Shown here piece by piece: positions 56,301-63,852 of a stretch of 64,000 bases of DNA. This stretch comes from JBAXQQ01 sp037131695 (GTDB taxonomy: Bacteria; Armatimonadota; Hebobacteria; CAIYQO01): contig CAZWZF010000009.1 of NCBI GenBank assembly GCA_964638715.1, positions 55,588 through 119,587 on the forward strand. Direction: 5' to 3'. Numbering within the stretch: the first letter of the stretch is position 1; the number at the start of each line of letters is the position of its first letter. The notes under the pieces are model-generated. The model ran no database searches. It worked only from the letters and a program-made list of their open reading frames with translations, and was not told where the DNA came from. Made by a program: the position numbers and the translations under genes.

Positions 56301-57595
56301 CCAAGCTGGTTGCTTGCCTTGCATCCTGTCGCCAACGGTATATCGGCATCCGCCGGTACAAGCGCGCCAGCGGTCAAATCCATCACCTGGTAGCGGGTAA
56401 ACCGCGCCATGTCGCGCAGTATCCCGCTGCACTGGCGAATTGCGCCGGTCTTCGGGTCGATTACCTGGCTGGCGGTGCTGCCATAACCATATTGATAAAC
56501 CAATCCGGTAGTATCCGGCTGTGCCGGGGCAGCAACAGGAACATCCGGTTCATCCGGCTCAATAATTGCCGCAGCTTTAGGGTCAGGCTCAATCCATGCG
56601 CTGGGCCAGTAATCGCCGCAGTCGTTATTGGATATCCTCACCCACTTATCAATTTTCGCAAAGTCTGGCGAGAATTGCCCAAGGTATACTTCAACTTTAG
56701 CTGCACCTTCCGGGGATATTTTAACATCAGACGACCATTTCCAATCTGAATAAACATACGGACCGGTCAGGGTCATGAACTTAATATTATTGCTCCAGCG
56801 GGGATGATATAATTCATGATTGCTTTTCAATTCGGGGAAACTATCAAAGGTGCAGTAGTAATTATATGCCTTGCCGTCGCGGTTCGGTACGCACATGTGC
56901 ACACTGCGATGGTTGCCGGTGAATACCCACATGCGGTGACTGCTGTCCGGCGACATTGACGGCCAGCACCCGCCCGCCATCTGCGAGAAATTGCCGTTTG
57001 GCAGTGTAAACATCCCCTGCGGAGAATTGCCGCCATCACCACCGCCAGAGGCAGCACGGCCATCGCCGGAAAGCATGAACATGTGGATGCTCATTTTATC
57101 CCAAACTAACTCGCTGACTTCCGGTTTGTCCATTTGGTATCGGCGAATTACACTTATCTCGGTGTCACCGCGTTTTTCCGGCAGACTGGCATACACCCAG
57201 GTAATTTTTGTGCGCGGGTCAGTCCATACATCTTCAAACTGTGCACCTTTCACCACCTGCCGCAATCCGGTGCCGTCCCAATTTATAATAGAAATCGTCT
57301 TTTCCAGTAACTCGCCAAAAACAACCTGTTTGCCATCGTCGGTAATAATCGGTTTCCAATAGCTGGATATTTTATCGGTAATCTGCCGTTCACCCTTCCC
57401 GTCATCACTGTCCAACCCCATCAGCCGCAAAGTTGCGCGTTCCGAATAAACACACGGTTTGTCCAACGCGTTATCCTCAATCCACACCACCCGGGTATGC
57501 GCGCCAGTAACCGCCCGCAAATCCGTACCGGTATCAGCAAATGCTGCAATAGAAGATATAAATACCAGAGAAAAAACCAACAAAAAGAATTTCAT
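53399..57595 (-). CDS. giant secreted protein: TolB-like propeller, LamG domain, glycine-rich repeats, autotransporter-type beta repeats
   Basis: A 1398-residue protein read from ATG 57595 (GGGAGTC just upstream; the GTG 12 nt earlier adds only MGVI). The signal peptide is MKFFLLVFSLVFISSIAAFA. An N-terminal TolB/WD40-like propeller (about 25-340; PIITDDGKQVVFG, MSPDSSHRMWVFTG) is followed by a LamG-like domain (about 430-610). Next comes NITWTAGDGNWETAANW near 695, then four to five Gly-rich units with GGYDYVKAPTVTLTGGGG, GTGYTSNPTV, GSGYIRAPKVTFSGGGG and GSGYKSMPDVALIGGGG. The tail (about 1000-1398) is of autotransporter-associated strand type (NAGTLTISG, LQGNGKL, KLSPGEKADETGKLEF). It probably sits at the cell surface; no outer-membrane barrel was recognised. 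Confidence 0.65.
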   Translation of the reverse strand: MKFFLLVFSLVFISSIAAFADTGTDLRAVTGAHTRVVWIEDNALDKPCVYSERATLRLMGLDSDDGKGERQITDKISSYWKPIITDDGKQVVFGELLEKTISIINWDGTGLRQVVKGAQFEDVWTDPRTKITWVYASLPEKRGDTEISVIRRYQMDKPEVSELVWDKMSIHMFMLSGDGRAASGGGDGGNSPQGMFTLPNGNFSQMAGGCWPSMSPDSSHRMWVFTGNHRSVHMCVPNRDGKAYNYYCTFDSFPELKSNHELYHPRWSNNIKFMTLTGPYVYSDWKWSSDVKISPEGAAKVEVYLGQFSPDFAKIDKWVRISNNDCGDYWPSAWIEPDPKAAAIIEPDEPDVPVAAPAQPDTTGLVYQYGYGSTASQVIDPKTGAIRQCSGILRDMARFTRYQVMDLTAGALVPADADIPLATGCKASNQLGIEMTINPTSVDLPYDAVILASADDAVNGNFFLLQRGEWLVLRLKTTEPALDMPLCKLTPNQPNHIVMSYAPDKLTCYLNGKRVLLRSLVHGDLSKWTSQHLIAGDAWTRDHNWAGLMEGFAIYNRVIPKPEAQARYNYRQEKAASRTAAKPITVDAKLTYRTFAADPKGIAPYRRCLSINRYTVVKVINGELKDNLIAVAQWSVLDAKVVPSYEKLAKDQVYRLTIEKWEDHPEQESERTMTGEIEGEEPDLYLDVTPLEIPRTVPRKASNITWTAGDGNWETAANWTNNTIPGKGGSVLLDNVAAGKRTVTTSQPVNIRELDINQTQTGVVNKLQLGDALAISGNQKPFAINAVEPTNVVLDLNGQPLLVENDTLSDVKLSGNIRMAGNGTVSAITVADGGYDYVKAPTVTLTGGGGKGAAAEALMCVSDISITKVGTGYTSNPTVIISVPEISGGRSAVATAYINKNNGTIDKVYINNPGSGYIRAPKVTFSGGGGDGAEVEASLSIAAFFVSDGGSGYKSMPDVALIGGGGQGAIVQAASQVSTFRYTSRDGMLVFNNSGNIEQDAATIYFDWAADSRNWLRRNFTNTGTWTMKNGACLQWISSTGQESWFGRDNSNTGTMRVLSGSRLGMQTLNNTGTLELGANVLLGQLVFCNSDNSISNTSNGIIKVLDGQATLGCVGPSNGKRFVTNGDATGTSKAQLLIGSGKDAANFTVVGGNCYLDNAVTGTVEIRSGATLALTTNDNGSVHRFNNRDARFTNAGNAVIAGKLSLQGNHGGAVSIENAGTLTISGSDAIFERLMSSCGPGGFYSEGTVARLNVSATGTLQGNGKLTYINKTDSKDARYLSVDVKGKLSPGEKADETGKLEFNSVQMGLSGILAIDIVDANKYDSLQLSGEGDTGKLTIAPGSTLNVSPVKETPHGTYRIITAKVVAGKFEKLSYKGTDNVPYTVNYLADGVEVVFP

Positions 57596-57670
57596 AATGA
57601 CTCCCAATAACCTATTTGTGGTTAAGACACATTTTCAGGTATTTGGTTTGTGAACGGGTTAAGCAAATTT

Positions 57671-57829
57671 TGTCTAAACCACAGATTAGAATGATTGGAA
57701 ATGATTAGGAATGATTACATTTTCAGTATATTAACTGAAAAAGCTCTTAATTAAAGTTTATATGTTATTAAATTTCAACCAAGCGTAAATCATATTAATC
57801 ATTCTAAATCATTCTAATCTGTGGTTAAA
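57671..57829. repeat. long inverted repeat in the divergent intergenic region
   Basis: CCACAGATTAGAATGATTGG plus AAATGATTA (57681-57709) is the reverse complement of the TAATCATTCTAAATCATTCTAATCTGTGG stretch near 57796-57825, with two or three mismatches, and the loop is about 87 nt. It separates the divergent 53399 and 57896 genes. This region must hold both promoters, but none is clear. Confidence 0.6.
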
Positions 57830-57895
57830 AAGGTTGACAACAAAATTCCCTTAATGCATACTTCCACCATACAAAATAAAATCAGGGGTGTAGTG

Positions 57896-59953
57896 ATGGC
57901 TATTAACATTGCGGGTTTCAACTCCCGCGTTCAACAATATTGCCAAGCGGCGGCAAACGCGGCTAAGGAATGGTACGATAAAGATGGGAATTGGCTGCTG
58001 CATACCAAGCCGGCGGAGACGCGGGAGAAGATGTGGCTTTGCTGTGCGCTGTATAAAGTCGGCGAGTCGGCATTTGCCGATGCTATTTTGCGCAAGGCGG
58101 ATACTGAGCAATATGGCGATGTAAAATTCAACATATTTGATAATAATATAGCGGCGGCGTTAATCGTCAACCATGCCGGGAAGATGGCGGATGATGTGCG
58201 GATGAAACTGGAAGATTTGGTACGGGACGGGTTTTCTTTCAAGCCGGGCAACCGGCAGCCAGACTACCAGTTTCACGGCTATAATGACAATATGCCAGCC
58301 AAGGCAACAATGGGCTTGATTCTGGGCGGAGAATACCTGAATTGCCCGGACGCGGTGGAATATGGCCTGTGGAACCTGCGCCAATTCCGCGCCATGCTGG
58401 TGCGATGCGGGATAAACAGCGAATTCAACTCGCCGACTTATTCACCACTGACTATCCACGCCATGGGTGAAATTGCCGAACACGCGAAGAACCCGGAAGC
58501 GCGGGAGATTGCCCGCGGTATTGAGGAAAGACTGTGGATTGACATGGCATCGCGCTATCACCCTGAGATGGGAGTCATCGCCGGTCCTTATGCCCGCGCC
58601 TACACCATCGACACCATCGCCCACGTCAGTTGCGCAGCGGCAATGCTGGGGTTTGTATTGGGTGAAGGCGTTAATCCCTCTCCTATGACTTTATTTAAAA
58701 ATGACCAAAATCTTGTAATTCACCACAAAGGCGACTACCCATTTAACATGGTACAGATGTGCTGGTTCGCGTCCGGGGCATACCATGTACCACCAATCGC
58801 GCAGGAATTGTTTGCAAATAAAAGCTACCCTTACCATGCGGTGGCGACCAGTGAACAAGGCAGTGCCACGGCAGATTTCCCAGCGCGCACCTGCCGCATT
58901 GAATCTCTGCTTACCCCAGACTATACCCTGGGAACTTCGTCGACATCATTATGCGGCGGCGAACAAACCATGAGCTATTTCGTCACATATAAAAAGAACA
59001 AAGAAGTGAAGTCATACGCGGATGTGGGAACGGTATTCGCCAAGATGACGATAAACGACGAAGTGCCGGGAACAATAAAACAGGCAGTAGAAGCCCCCGA
59101 CGCCGGCGCAGAGTGGAAAGCGGATGGCAAGAAGAATGACACCGTAAAGTTCGAGAATTCTGGCGAGGACGACTGCCTGACTTCCCACGCGAATACTATC
59201 ACCTTGCAGTCGGAATCGACGGCGATGGTGCTGACCCATCCGCATTTGAGCATGGGCGGCGATGCCGATACCGGAACCGGCGGCAAGCCACTATCCAAAT
59301 TGAGCGAAATGGTGATTTTCCCAAAACATTTCGGCGGTGCCGACGAAATAATTGTTGGCGGTGTTCCACGAGCATCATGGGACGGCACTGTCGGCAAAGG
59401 CGAATGGATAGCATGCCGACGCGGCAGATTGCTGATAGCTATTCGACCGCTGGCATATTCAAGCGTGGTGGATAATATACAAATCACCCTGGAATCACTG
59501 CCGAAATATGACATCATTCGCACCACATTTTACAATGGTGAACAATGCACTTTTACCCGCGCGGAATTGCGGATGATATTCGGCGGATTCATCGCAGAAC
59601 ACGCCAGTATAGACGAATACCCATCGCTGCAAGCCTTCGCCGATGAACTTGCCACCGGTAAATTCACCGATTACTTCTGGACCACTCGTCGCACCAGATA
59701 TCGCCGACAGGCAAGCAGTTTACGCCCAGCACTGGAGATTGAAACCTCGATTTACCCCGGCAGCCAATTAACCCGCATCGCCGCAATAAATGGCCAAGCG
59801 ATAAACTGGCCGGCAGCAGCGTATGATGGTGTAAGCAATGACGACCTGCCATTCCTCTATGAACCATTCAAATCAGTACCGTCATTCTTCCCCTGGCAAG
59901 ATTTCACCGTAGCATGGGGTGATTGGCCGTATGCAATTGGCGACAGGGAGTAA
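57896..59953 (+). CDS. predicted alpha/alpha-toroid glycan-active protein, function unassigned
   Basis: A 685-residue protein from ATG 57896, chosen because AGGGGTG lies about 6 nt upstream and the longer frame starts in the inverted repeat. There is no signal peptide. The first 300 residues are helical with repeats like NNIAAALIVNHAGKM, NDNMPAKATMGLILGGEYL and EFNSPTYSPLTIHAMGEIAEHA, a pattern seen in (alpha/alpha)6 barrels of polysaccharide lyases and hydrolases. The second half is beta-rich, as in heparinase-type lyases. No catalytic residues could be assigned with confidence. It is divergent from the giant surface gene and near the polysaccharide genes, which supports a glycan role. Confidence 0.4.
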   Translation: MAINIAGFNSRVQQYCQAAANAAKEWYDKDGNWLLHTKPAETREKMWLCCALYKVGESAFADAILRKADTEQYGDVKFNIFDNNIAAALIVNHAGKMADDVRMKLEDLVRDGFSFKPGNRQPDYQFHGYNDNMPAKATMGLILGGEYLNCPDAVEYGLWNLRQFRAMLVRCGINSEFNSPTYSPLTIHAMGEIAEHAKNPEAREIARGIEERLWIDMASRYHPEMGVIAGPYARAYTIDTIAHVSCAAAMLGFVLGEGVNPSPMTLFKNDQNLVIHHKGDYPFNMVQMCWFASGAYHVPPIAQELFANKSYPYHAVATSEQGSATADFPARTCRIESLLTPDYTLGTSSTSLCGGEQTMSYFVTYKKNKEVKSYADVGTVFAKMTINDEVPGTIKQAVEAPDAGAEWKADGKKNDTVKFENSGEDDCLTSHANTITLQSESTAMVLTHPHLSMGGDADTGTGGKPLSKLSEMVIFPKHFGGADEIIVGGVPRASWDGTVGKGEWIACRRGRLLIAIRPLAYSSVVDNIQITLESLPKYDIIRTTFYNGEQCTFTRAELRMIFGGFIAEHASIDEYPSLQAFADELATGKFTDYFWTTRRTRYRRQASSLRPALEIETSIYPGSQLTRIAAINGQAINWPAAAYDGVSNDDLPFLYEPFKSVPSFFPWQDFTVAWGDWPYAIGDRE

Positions 59954-60004
59954 TAAATAGACAATGGACAATTAATAAGTAAGCGTCAAATAATCTCCGC
60001 CTTG

Positions 60005-60293
60005 TTATGACTTTGCAATGTAGCTGCAATAAGTTTTCGCATCACGTATGCGATTAAAAATTGATACTGAGGATACATCACTAATCGCCGATGCTGATGC
60101 CCATGCAGCGACATTTTTAAATGATAAATCAGTAACACCATACGTTAAGATAATACAGAGTAGATAGGTGTCACTTTCCACGCTTTTTTTCGTATAAGCT
60201 CACCGTTTTTAATGCGGAATCATCTAAATCATCAGGTAATTCACGCACGATATATTCCCAAAGTTGATTAATATCAGTCGATAAATTATACAT
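60005..60293 (-). pseudogene. IS4-family transposase N-terminal remnant, frameshifted and truncated
   Basis: On the minus strand from ATG 60293 the frame reads MYNLSTDINQLWEYIVRELP, then DDLDDSALKT, as in IS4 transposase N-termini. After a seven-A run near 60185-60191 the match continues one frame over with SVESDTYLLCIILTYGVTDL, then SFKNVAAWASASAISD and SVSIFNRIRD, ending at TAA 60005. Removing one A restores a single frame. The DDE catalytic part is missing entirely, so this is a dead fragment of a transposase of about 440 residues. No terminal inverted repeats were identified. Confidence 0.72.
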
Positions 60294-60849
60294 GCTATAT
60301 GTCAACATTTTATATTCAATATGTCAAGTTTTTTCAATTCTTGTAATTACTCAGTTTCGTCAGACTAATTTATTATTTAATAAAATGTTAACGATATAAT
60401 TATCAGCAAAGGGGACTGCACTTCGATAAACTCAGTACTGAACTTGAATACTGTGATTAAAGATAAACTTACAATCAAGTAAAAACACAGTATTCGTGCC
60501 TGTACCCATGCGTAAAATAAACAAAAAAGCTCAACTACCGGGTACTGGCAGCGCATCATGGTTCTGCTTATCTTTGTAAATAGGCTAAATTTTATGATGC
60601 AAGTCAGTTCCCTTATTCCACCATTTCTTCCTTTTTACACCAGATATGTGAAATTAAGAGAGTTCTTTATTTAATATTTTAAAACTGATGAGTCTGAATA
60701 GTTACTTTTTTCCGATAAGAAGAATTATGCCATAACATCATGTATTAAAGTAATTGTAATATTTTTTCTGAATAAATATTTTCAAAGTAAATTAAGAATA
60801 AGTTGTTTTCTTATTGCTAAAACGGGATGTATGCATATAAAATATCTAT
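60294..60849. other. AT-rich intergenic stretch without recognised gene
   Basis: Between the IS4 fragment and the LON-domain gene there is only an AATACTGTG/CACAGTATT inverted pair (about 60449-60493) and a distant GGGGACTG/CAGTTCCC pair. The short frames present show no family pattern. It is probably debris around the former insertion. Confidence 0.4.
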
Positions 60850-61548
60850 ATGGACGTTAATAATAACGAATTGCCATTGTTGCCGGTGCCGATTGTTCTA
60901 TTTCCAGGCACTTTTATGCCATTGTCAGTTGAGACAGATAGCTTTCGCGAAATGCTATATGATTTTTTTGACAGCCGGCAAAAATTCGGGGCGGTATACT
61001 CATCGCATGATTATTCGCTGGGACACAAAGCGGTGCCAGCGCTGATTGGGTGTGTCGCAACGGTGGAATTGATTGTTAATAAAGACGGGTCGGATAGTTA
61101 TTATGCCGTTTTAGAAGGCCATCAGCGTATTCGAGTGTTGAATGTTATCGAAGGCGAACCGTTGTCAACCGCAATTATTGAATATCTGCCCGACCATAGC
61201 GGTAATGACGCGGTGAGCAAGGCAAACCGCGCGATGGAACTGTTTCGACAATACCTGGGATTAATCCGCGACCGCTACCAGTTAGACAATATGGATTTAG
61301 TATCTCCGCATGACCCTAATCTAACCTCGTATCTATTGGCATCTATTCTGATGATGCCACAGGAAGTTAAACAGCGCTGCCTGGAAAGTGCTACCGCCGC
61401 ATACAGGTTGGAAGAAGAACTGGGATACCTGGAAAAAGAAGTGGAAAATCTGGAAATGTTGCATAATATAAGCAAAATCACCAAAAAAGATTTCTCTTTC
61501 CCCGATAATGAATATTTTGTGAATTTAATGCGAATATCAGAAAATTAG
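60850..61548 (+). CDS. LON substrate-binding-domain protein (no protease domain)
   Basis: A 232-residue protein corresponding to the N-terminal domain of Lon protease alone: LPLLPVPIVLFPGTFMPLSV at residues 8-27 is the hallmark first strand, IGCVATVELI and YYAVLEGHQRIRVLNVIEGEP follow, and a coiled C-terminal helix bundle (AYRLEEELGYLEKEVENLE) ends the protein. The AAA+ and Ser-Lys protease domains are absent. Stand-alone LON-domain proteins are common and may recruit substrates or scaffold. ATG 60850 has no good ribosome site. Confidence 0.82.
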   Translation: MDVNNNELPLLPVPIVLFPGTFMPLSVETDSFREMLYDFFDSRQKFGAVYSSHDYSLGHKAVPALIGCVATVELIVNKDGSDSYYAVLEGHQRIRVLNVIEGEPLSTAIIEYLPDHSGNDAVSKANRAMELFRQYLGLIRDRYQLDNMDLVSPHDPNLTSYLLASILMMPQEVKQRCLESATAAYRLEEELGYLEKEVENLEMLHNISKITKKDFSFPDNEYFVNLMRISEN

Positions 61549-61662
61549 GTGCAGGTTTTATTTCACATCGAATAACATGATTTAAAAGAATTAATATTTT
61601 GATATCAAAAGACTCAGTAAAACATACTGGTTTTAAAACTCAACAATAATAGTAAACTTATT

Positions 61663-61706
61663 CTATCCTTTAAATCCTGTTAATCGATGTAAAAATATAT
61701 ATATCC
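61663..61706. repeat. dispersed repeat, partial copy 3
   Basis: AATCCTGTTAATCGATGTAA and an ATATATATCC tail share blocks with copies 1 and 2. It lies in the 264-nt gap before the VOC gene, which holds nothing else recognised. Confidence 0.35.
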
Positions 61707-61812
61707 GCAAAGGTAAATAATTACTATTCGTTGCAGGTATTGCAATAACACCCGCAAAAATATAAAATTATAAACAATAAATTACAACAAACTAATAAAT
61801 CGGGAGAAAAGT

Positions 61813-62205
61813 ATGTATAAAGGTTTTCACCATGTTGCCATCAAAGTCAAAGATTTTGATGCCAGTTTAAAATTTTACACCGAAGGCCTCGGTTGCGAAC
61901 CGAAGATATTCTGGGGTGAAGGCGATGGCCGTGCGGTTATGCTGCATATCGGCAATGGCTGCATGATTGAACTGTTCGCTGGCGGACCGGCAGAGCAACC
62001 GGAAGGTTTGTGGATGCATCTGGCAATAAAAGTTGATAATTCTGACGAAGCATTGGCACGCGCATTAAAAGCAGGTGCTGTTCAAACAATGGCTCCCACC
62101 ACCATAGATATTCCTTCGACACCGAAAACAGCCACTGTGCGTATATCATTTTGTAAAGGTTTAGATGGCGAGATTTTAGAATTTTTCCAAAGCGACGATA
62201 TTTAA
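61813..62205 (+). CDS. VOC-superfamily protein (glyoxalase/bleomycin-resistance fold)
   Basis: A 130-residue single-module VOC protein with two beta-alpha-beta-beta-beta repeats. The metal-site pattern is visible: FHHVAIKV near the start (His), MIELF (Glu), WMHLAIKV (His) and GEILEFFQS (Glu). Families with this fold include glyoxalase I, methylmalonyl-CoA epimerase and dioxygenases; the reaction cannot be chosen here. CGGGAGAAAAGT supplies the ribosome site. It lies 24 nt before pilT. Confidence 0.8.
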   Translation: MYKGFHHVAIKVKDFDASLKFYTEGLGCEPKIFWGEGDGRAVMLHIGNGCMIELFAGGPAEQPEGLWMHLAIKVDNSDEALARALKAGAVQTMAPTTIDIPSTPKTATVRISFCKGLDGEILEFFQSDDI

Positions 62206-62229
62206 AATATCGTTAAAAAAGGACTTTTA

Positions 62230-63342
62230 ATGTTAGATTTATTTGACCTGTTATATTTATGCGTACAGCATCAGGCGTCAGACCTGCATCTGACTGTTAA
62301 TGAGCCGCCTATTTTACGAATTGACGGCAAATTAGTTCGGACAGAATTGCAATTTTTGACAGATATGGATTTGCAGAAGATTATTTATGATAATCTTACT
62401 GACCCGCAACAGGTCGAATTTGATAATAATAACGAGTTGGATTTTGCGATTTCACTGCCGGGTTCGGAACGTTTTCGCGTTAATGTGCATCGGCAGCGCA
62501 ATTTTATCGAGGCAGCATTCCGCCGTATTCCCACCCGGATCCCCATCCTGGAACAGTTGCGAGTGCCAGCAATTGCGGCGGATCTGGCGCGAAAACAGAA
62601 TGGTTTATTTTTAATTACAGGGGCAACCGGAACCGGCAAGACCACCACCATGGCGGCACTGGTTGATATGATAAATACTGACAGCGAGAAACTGATTATA
62701 ACTATCGAAGATCCGATTGAGTTCTTACATCGCAATAAAAAAGGCATCGTAAAACAACGCGAGGTGAATGCGGATACCACATCTTTTGCTGCTGCTTTGC
62801 GCCACGCCCTGCGTCAGGACCCGGATGTTATTGTGGTAGGAGAAATGCGCGACCTGGAGACTATCCAAACAGCAATTACCGCAGCCGAGACCGGGCACCT
62901 GGTGATGGCAACCCTGCATACCCAGGACGCGATGCAAACTATCTCGCGAATTATCGACGTTTTCCCCCCGCACCAACAGCACCAGGTACGCCAACAGGTA
63001 GCGGACTGCCTGAACGGCGTCATCTCGCAAACGCTGCTGCCGGATATGAATGGAACAGGAATGGTGCTGGCTACTGAAGTTTTAGTTGGTACAGACGGGA
63101 TACGCAACCTGATTCGCGAACAGCTATTCCAGCAAATACCATCATTAATGCAGACCGGCAGCAAGTATGGCATGCACATGATGGATAAATCACTGGTCGA
63201 TCTCTACGAAAAGAAACTGATAACTTATGAACAGATGAACGCAAAACTGAAAGAACCAGACATAGCAGCAAGCCGAATTATGGAACAAGCCGCAACAATT
63301 GCAGAAGAACAACAGAAGAAAGCTCAGGGGAAAATGTGGTAG
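62230..63342 (+). CDS. pilT: type IV pilus retraction ATPase PilT
   Basis: A 370-residue hexameric ATPase of the secretion-ATPase family. An N-terminal PAS-like domain (ASDLHLTVNEPPILRIDGKL) precedes Walker A GATGTGKTTT (131-140). Asp box IITIEDPIEFLH, Walker B DVIVVGEMRDLETI and His box TGHLVMATLHT follow in order. AGTLHT-like spacing and the length match PilT, not PilB or GspE. It would power pilus retraction and twitching. AAAGGAC precedes the ATG. No other pil gene is in the window. Confidence 0.95.
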   Translation: MLDLFDLLYLCVQHQASDLHLTVNEPPILRIDGKLVRTELQFLTDMDLQKIIYDNLTDPQQVEFDNNNELDFAISLPGSERFRVNVHRQRNFIEAAFRRIPTRIPILEQLRVPAIAADLARKQNGLFLITGATGTGKTTTMAALVDMINTDSEKLIITIEDPIEFLHRNKKGIVKQREVNADTTSFAAALRHALRQDPDVIVVGEMRDLETIQTAITAAETGHLVMATLHTQDAMQTISRIIDVFPPHQQHQVRQQVADCLNGVISQTLLPDMNGTGMVLATEVLVGTDGIRNLIREQLFQQIPSLMQTGSKYGMHMMDKSLVDLYEKKLITYEQMNAKLKEPDIAASRIMEQAATIAEEQQKKAQGKMW

Positions 63343-63346
63343 GAAA

Positions 63347-63395
63347 GTTTTCAGTTTTCAGTTTTCAGTTTTCAGTTTTCAGGATTCAGGATTCG
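63347..63395. repeat. tandem GTTTTCA repeat
   Basis: Five consecutive 7-bp units GTTTTCA (63347-63381) are followed by GATTCAG and GATTCGAG variants. The same units occur in short form at about 51764-51794 beside the AlgX-like gene. Confidence 0.75.
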
Positions 63396-63417
63396 AGAAT
63401 TTAGTATCAGTGAATTT

Positions 63418-63852
63418 TCAATTCCCCACAACAACCTTTTTGGCACCTTGTTTTTCCAGCCAGATGCGGGTGCGGTCGGTTATGTCACCTTGCAATACTA
63501 TTGTTCCTTCTTCTACTGTGCTGCCGCAACCCAGGGCTTTTCGCATGGTGCGGGCTAATTCTTCCAGGCGCGCGGATTGCATATTAAACCCGCTCACCAC
63601 GGTTACTGTTTTGCCGCCACGGCCTTTTTTCTCACGCCGCAAAACCAGCTTTTCTATTTTGGCGAGATTTACTCCAGCGACGATTTTATTTTCCAGATTT
63701 GCGGGAACTGAGGACAGTTCCCCTACCTTATTTGCAGGTACTGGGGACAGTTCCCCTGCCGCCGGTGTAAATCCCTTTGCTATCAACTGTCCAGCCAATG
63801 CGGAGGAAAATCCGCTTTCTACTTTTTCAGTATTTATCTTCTCTTTTTTCAT
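63418..63852 (-). CDS. yciH: SUI1/YciH-type translation initiation factor-like protein
   Basis: A 144-residue protein. The C-terminal domain (about 65-144) is the SUI1/eIF1 fold: KLVLRREKKGRGGKTVTVVSG, ARLEELARTMRKALGCGSTVEEGTIVLQGD, and WLEKQGAKKVVV. Bacterial YciH may act in start-site fidelity or repress initiation under stress. The N-terminal extension holds an 11-residue repeat, GELSPVPANKV and GELSSVPANLE, encoded by a duplicated REP-like DNA motif. The ATG overlaps the stop of the next gene (ATGA), so the two are coupled. Confidence 0.88.
   Translation of the reverse strand: MKKEKINTEKVESGFSSALAGQLIAKGFTPAAGELSPVPANKVGELSSVPANLENKIVAGVNLAKIEKLVLRREKKGRGGKTVTVVSGFNMQSARLEELARTMRKALGCGSTVEEGTIVLQGDITDRTRIWLEKQGAKKVVVGN
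63697..63760. repeat. two REP-like GGGGAACTGTCC(T/C)CAGT units within coding sequence
   Basis: Units 63697-63727 and 63730-63760 have a 33-bp period and about 87% identity. On the minus strand each carries GGGGAACTGTCC, matching the common GAACTGTCCCCAGT-type REP. They fall in the N-terminal extension of the SUI1 protein. Confidence 0.75.

Noticed and set aside
60185..60191. Programmed frameshift (A AAA AAG) in the IS4 remnant
   Set aside because: The -1 frame does not continue the protein; the match resumes only with one base removed, and the catalytic domain is missing, so decay is more likely.
60377..60559. 60-codon minus-strand frame in the AT-rich gap
   Set aside because: Hydrophobic by composition only; no start signal or similarity pattern.
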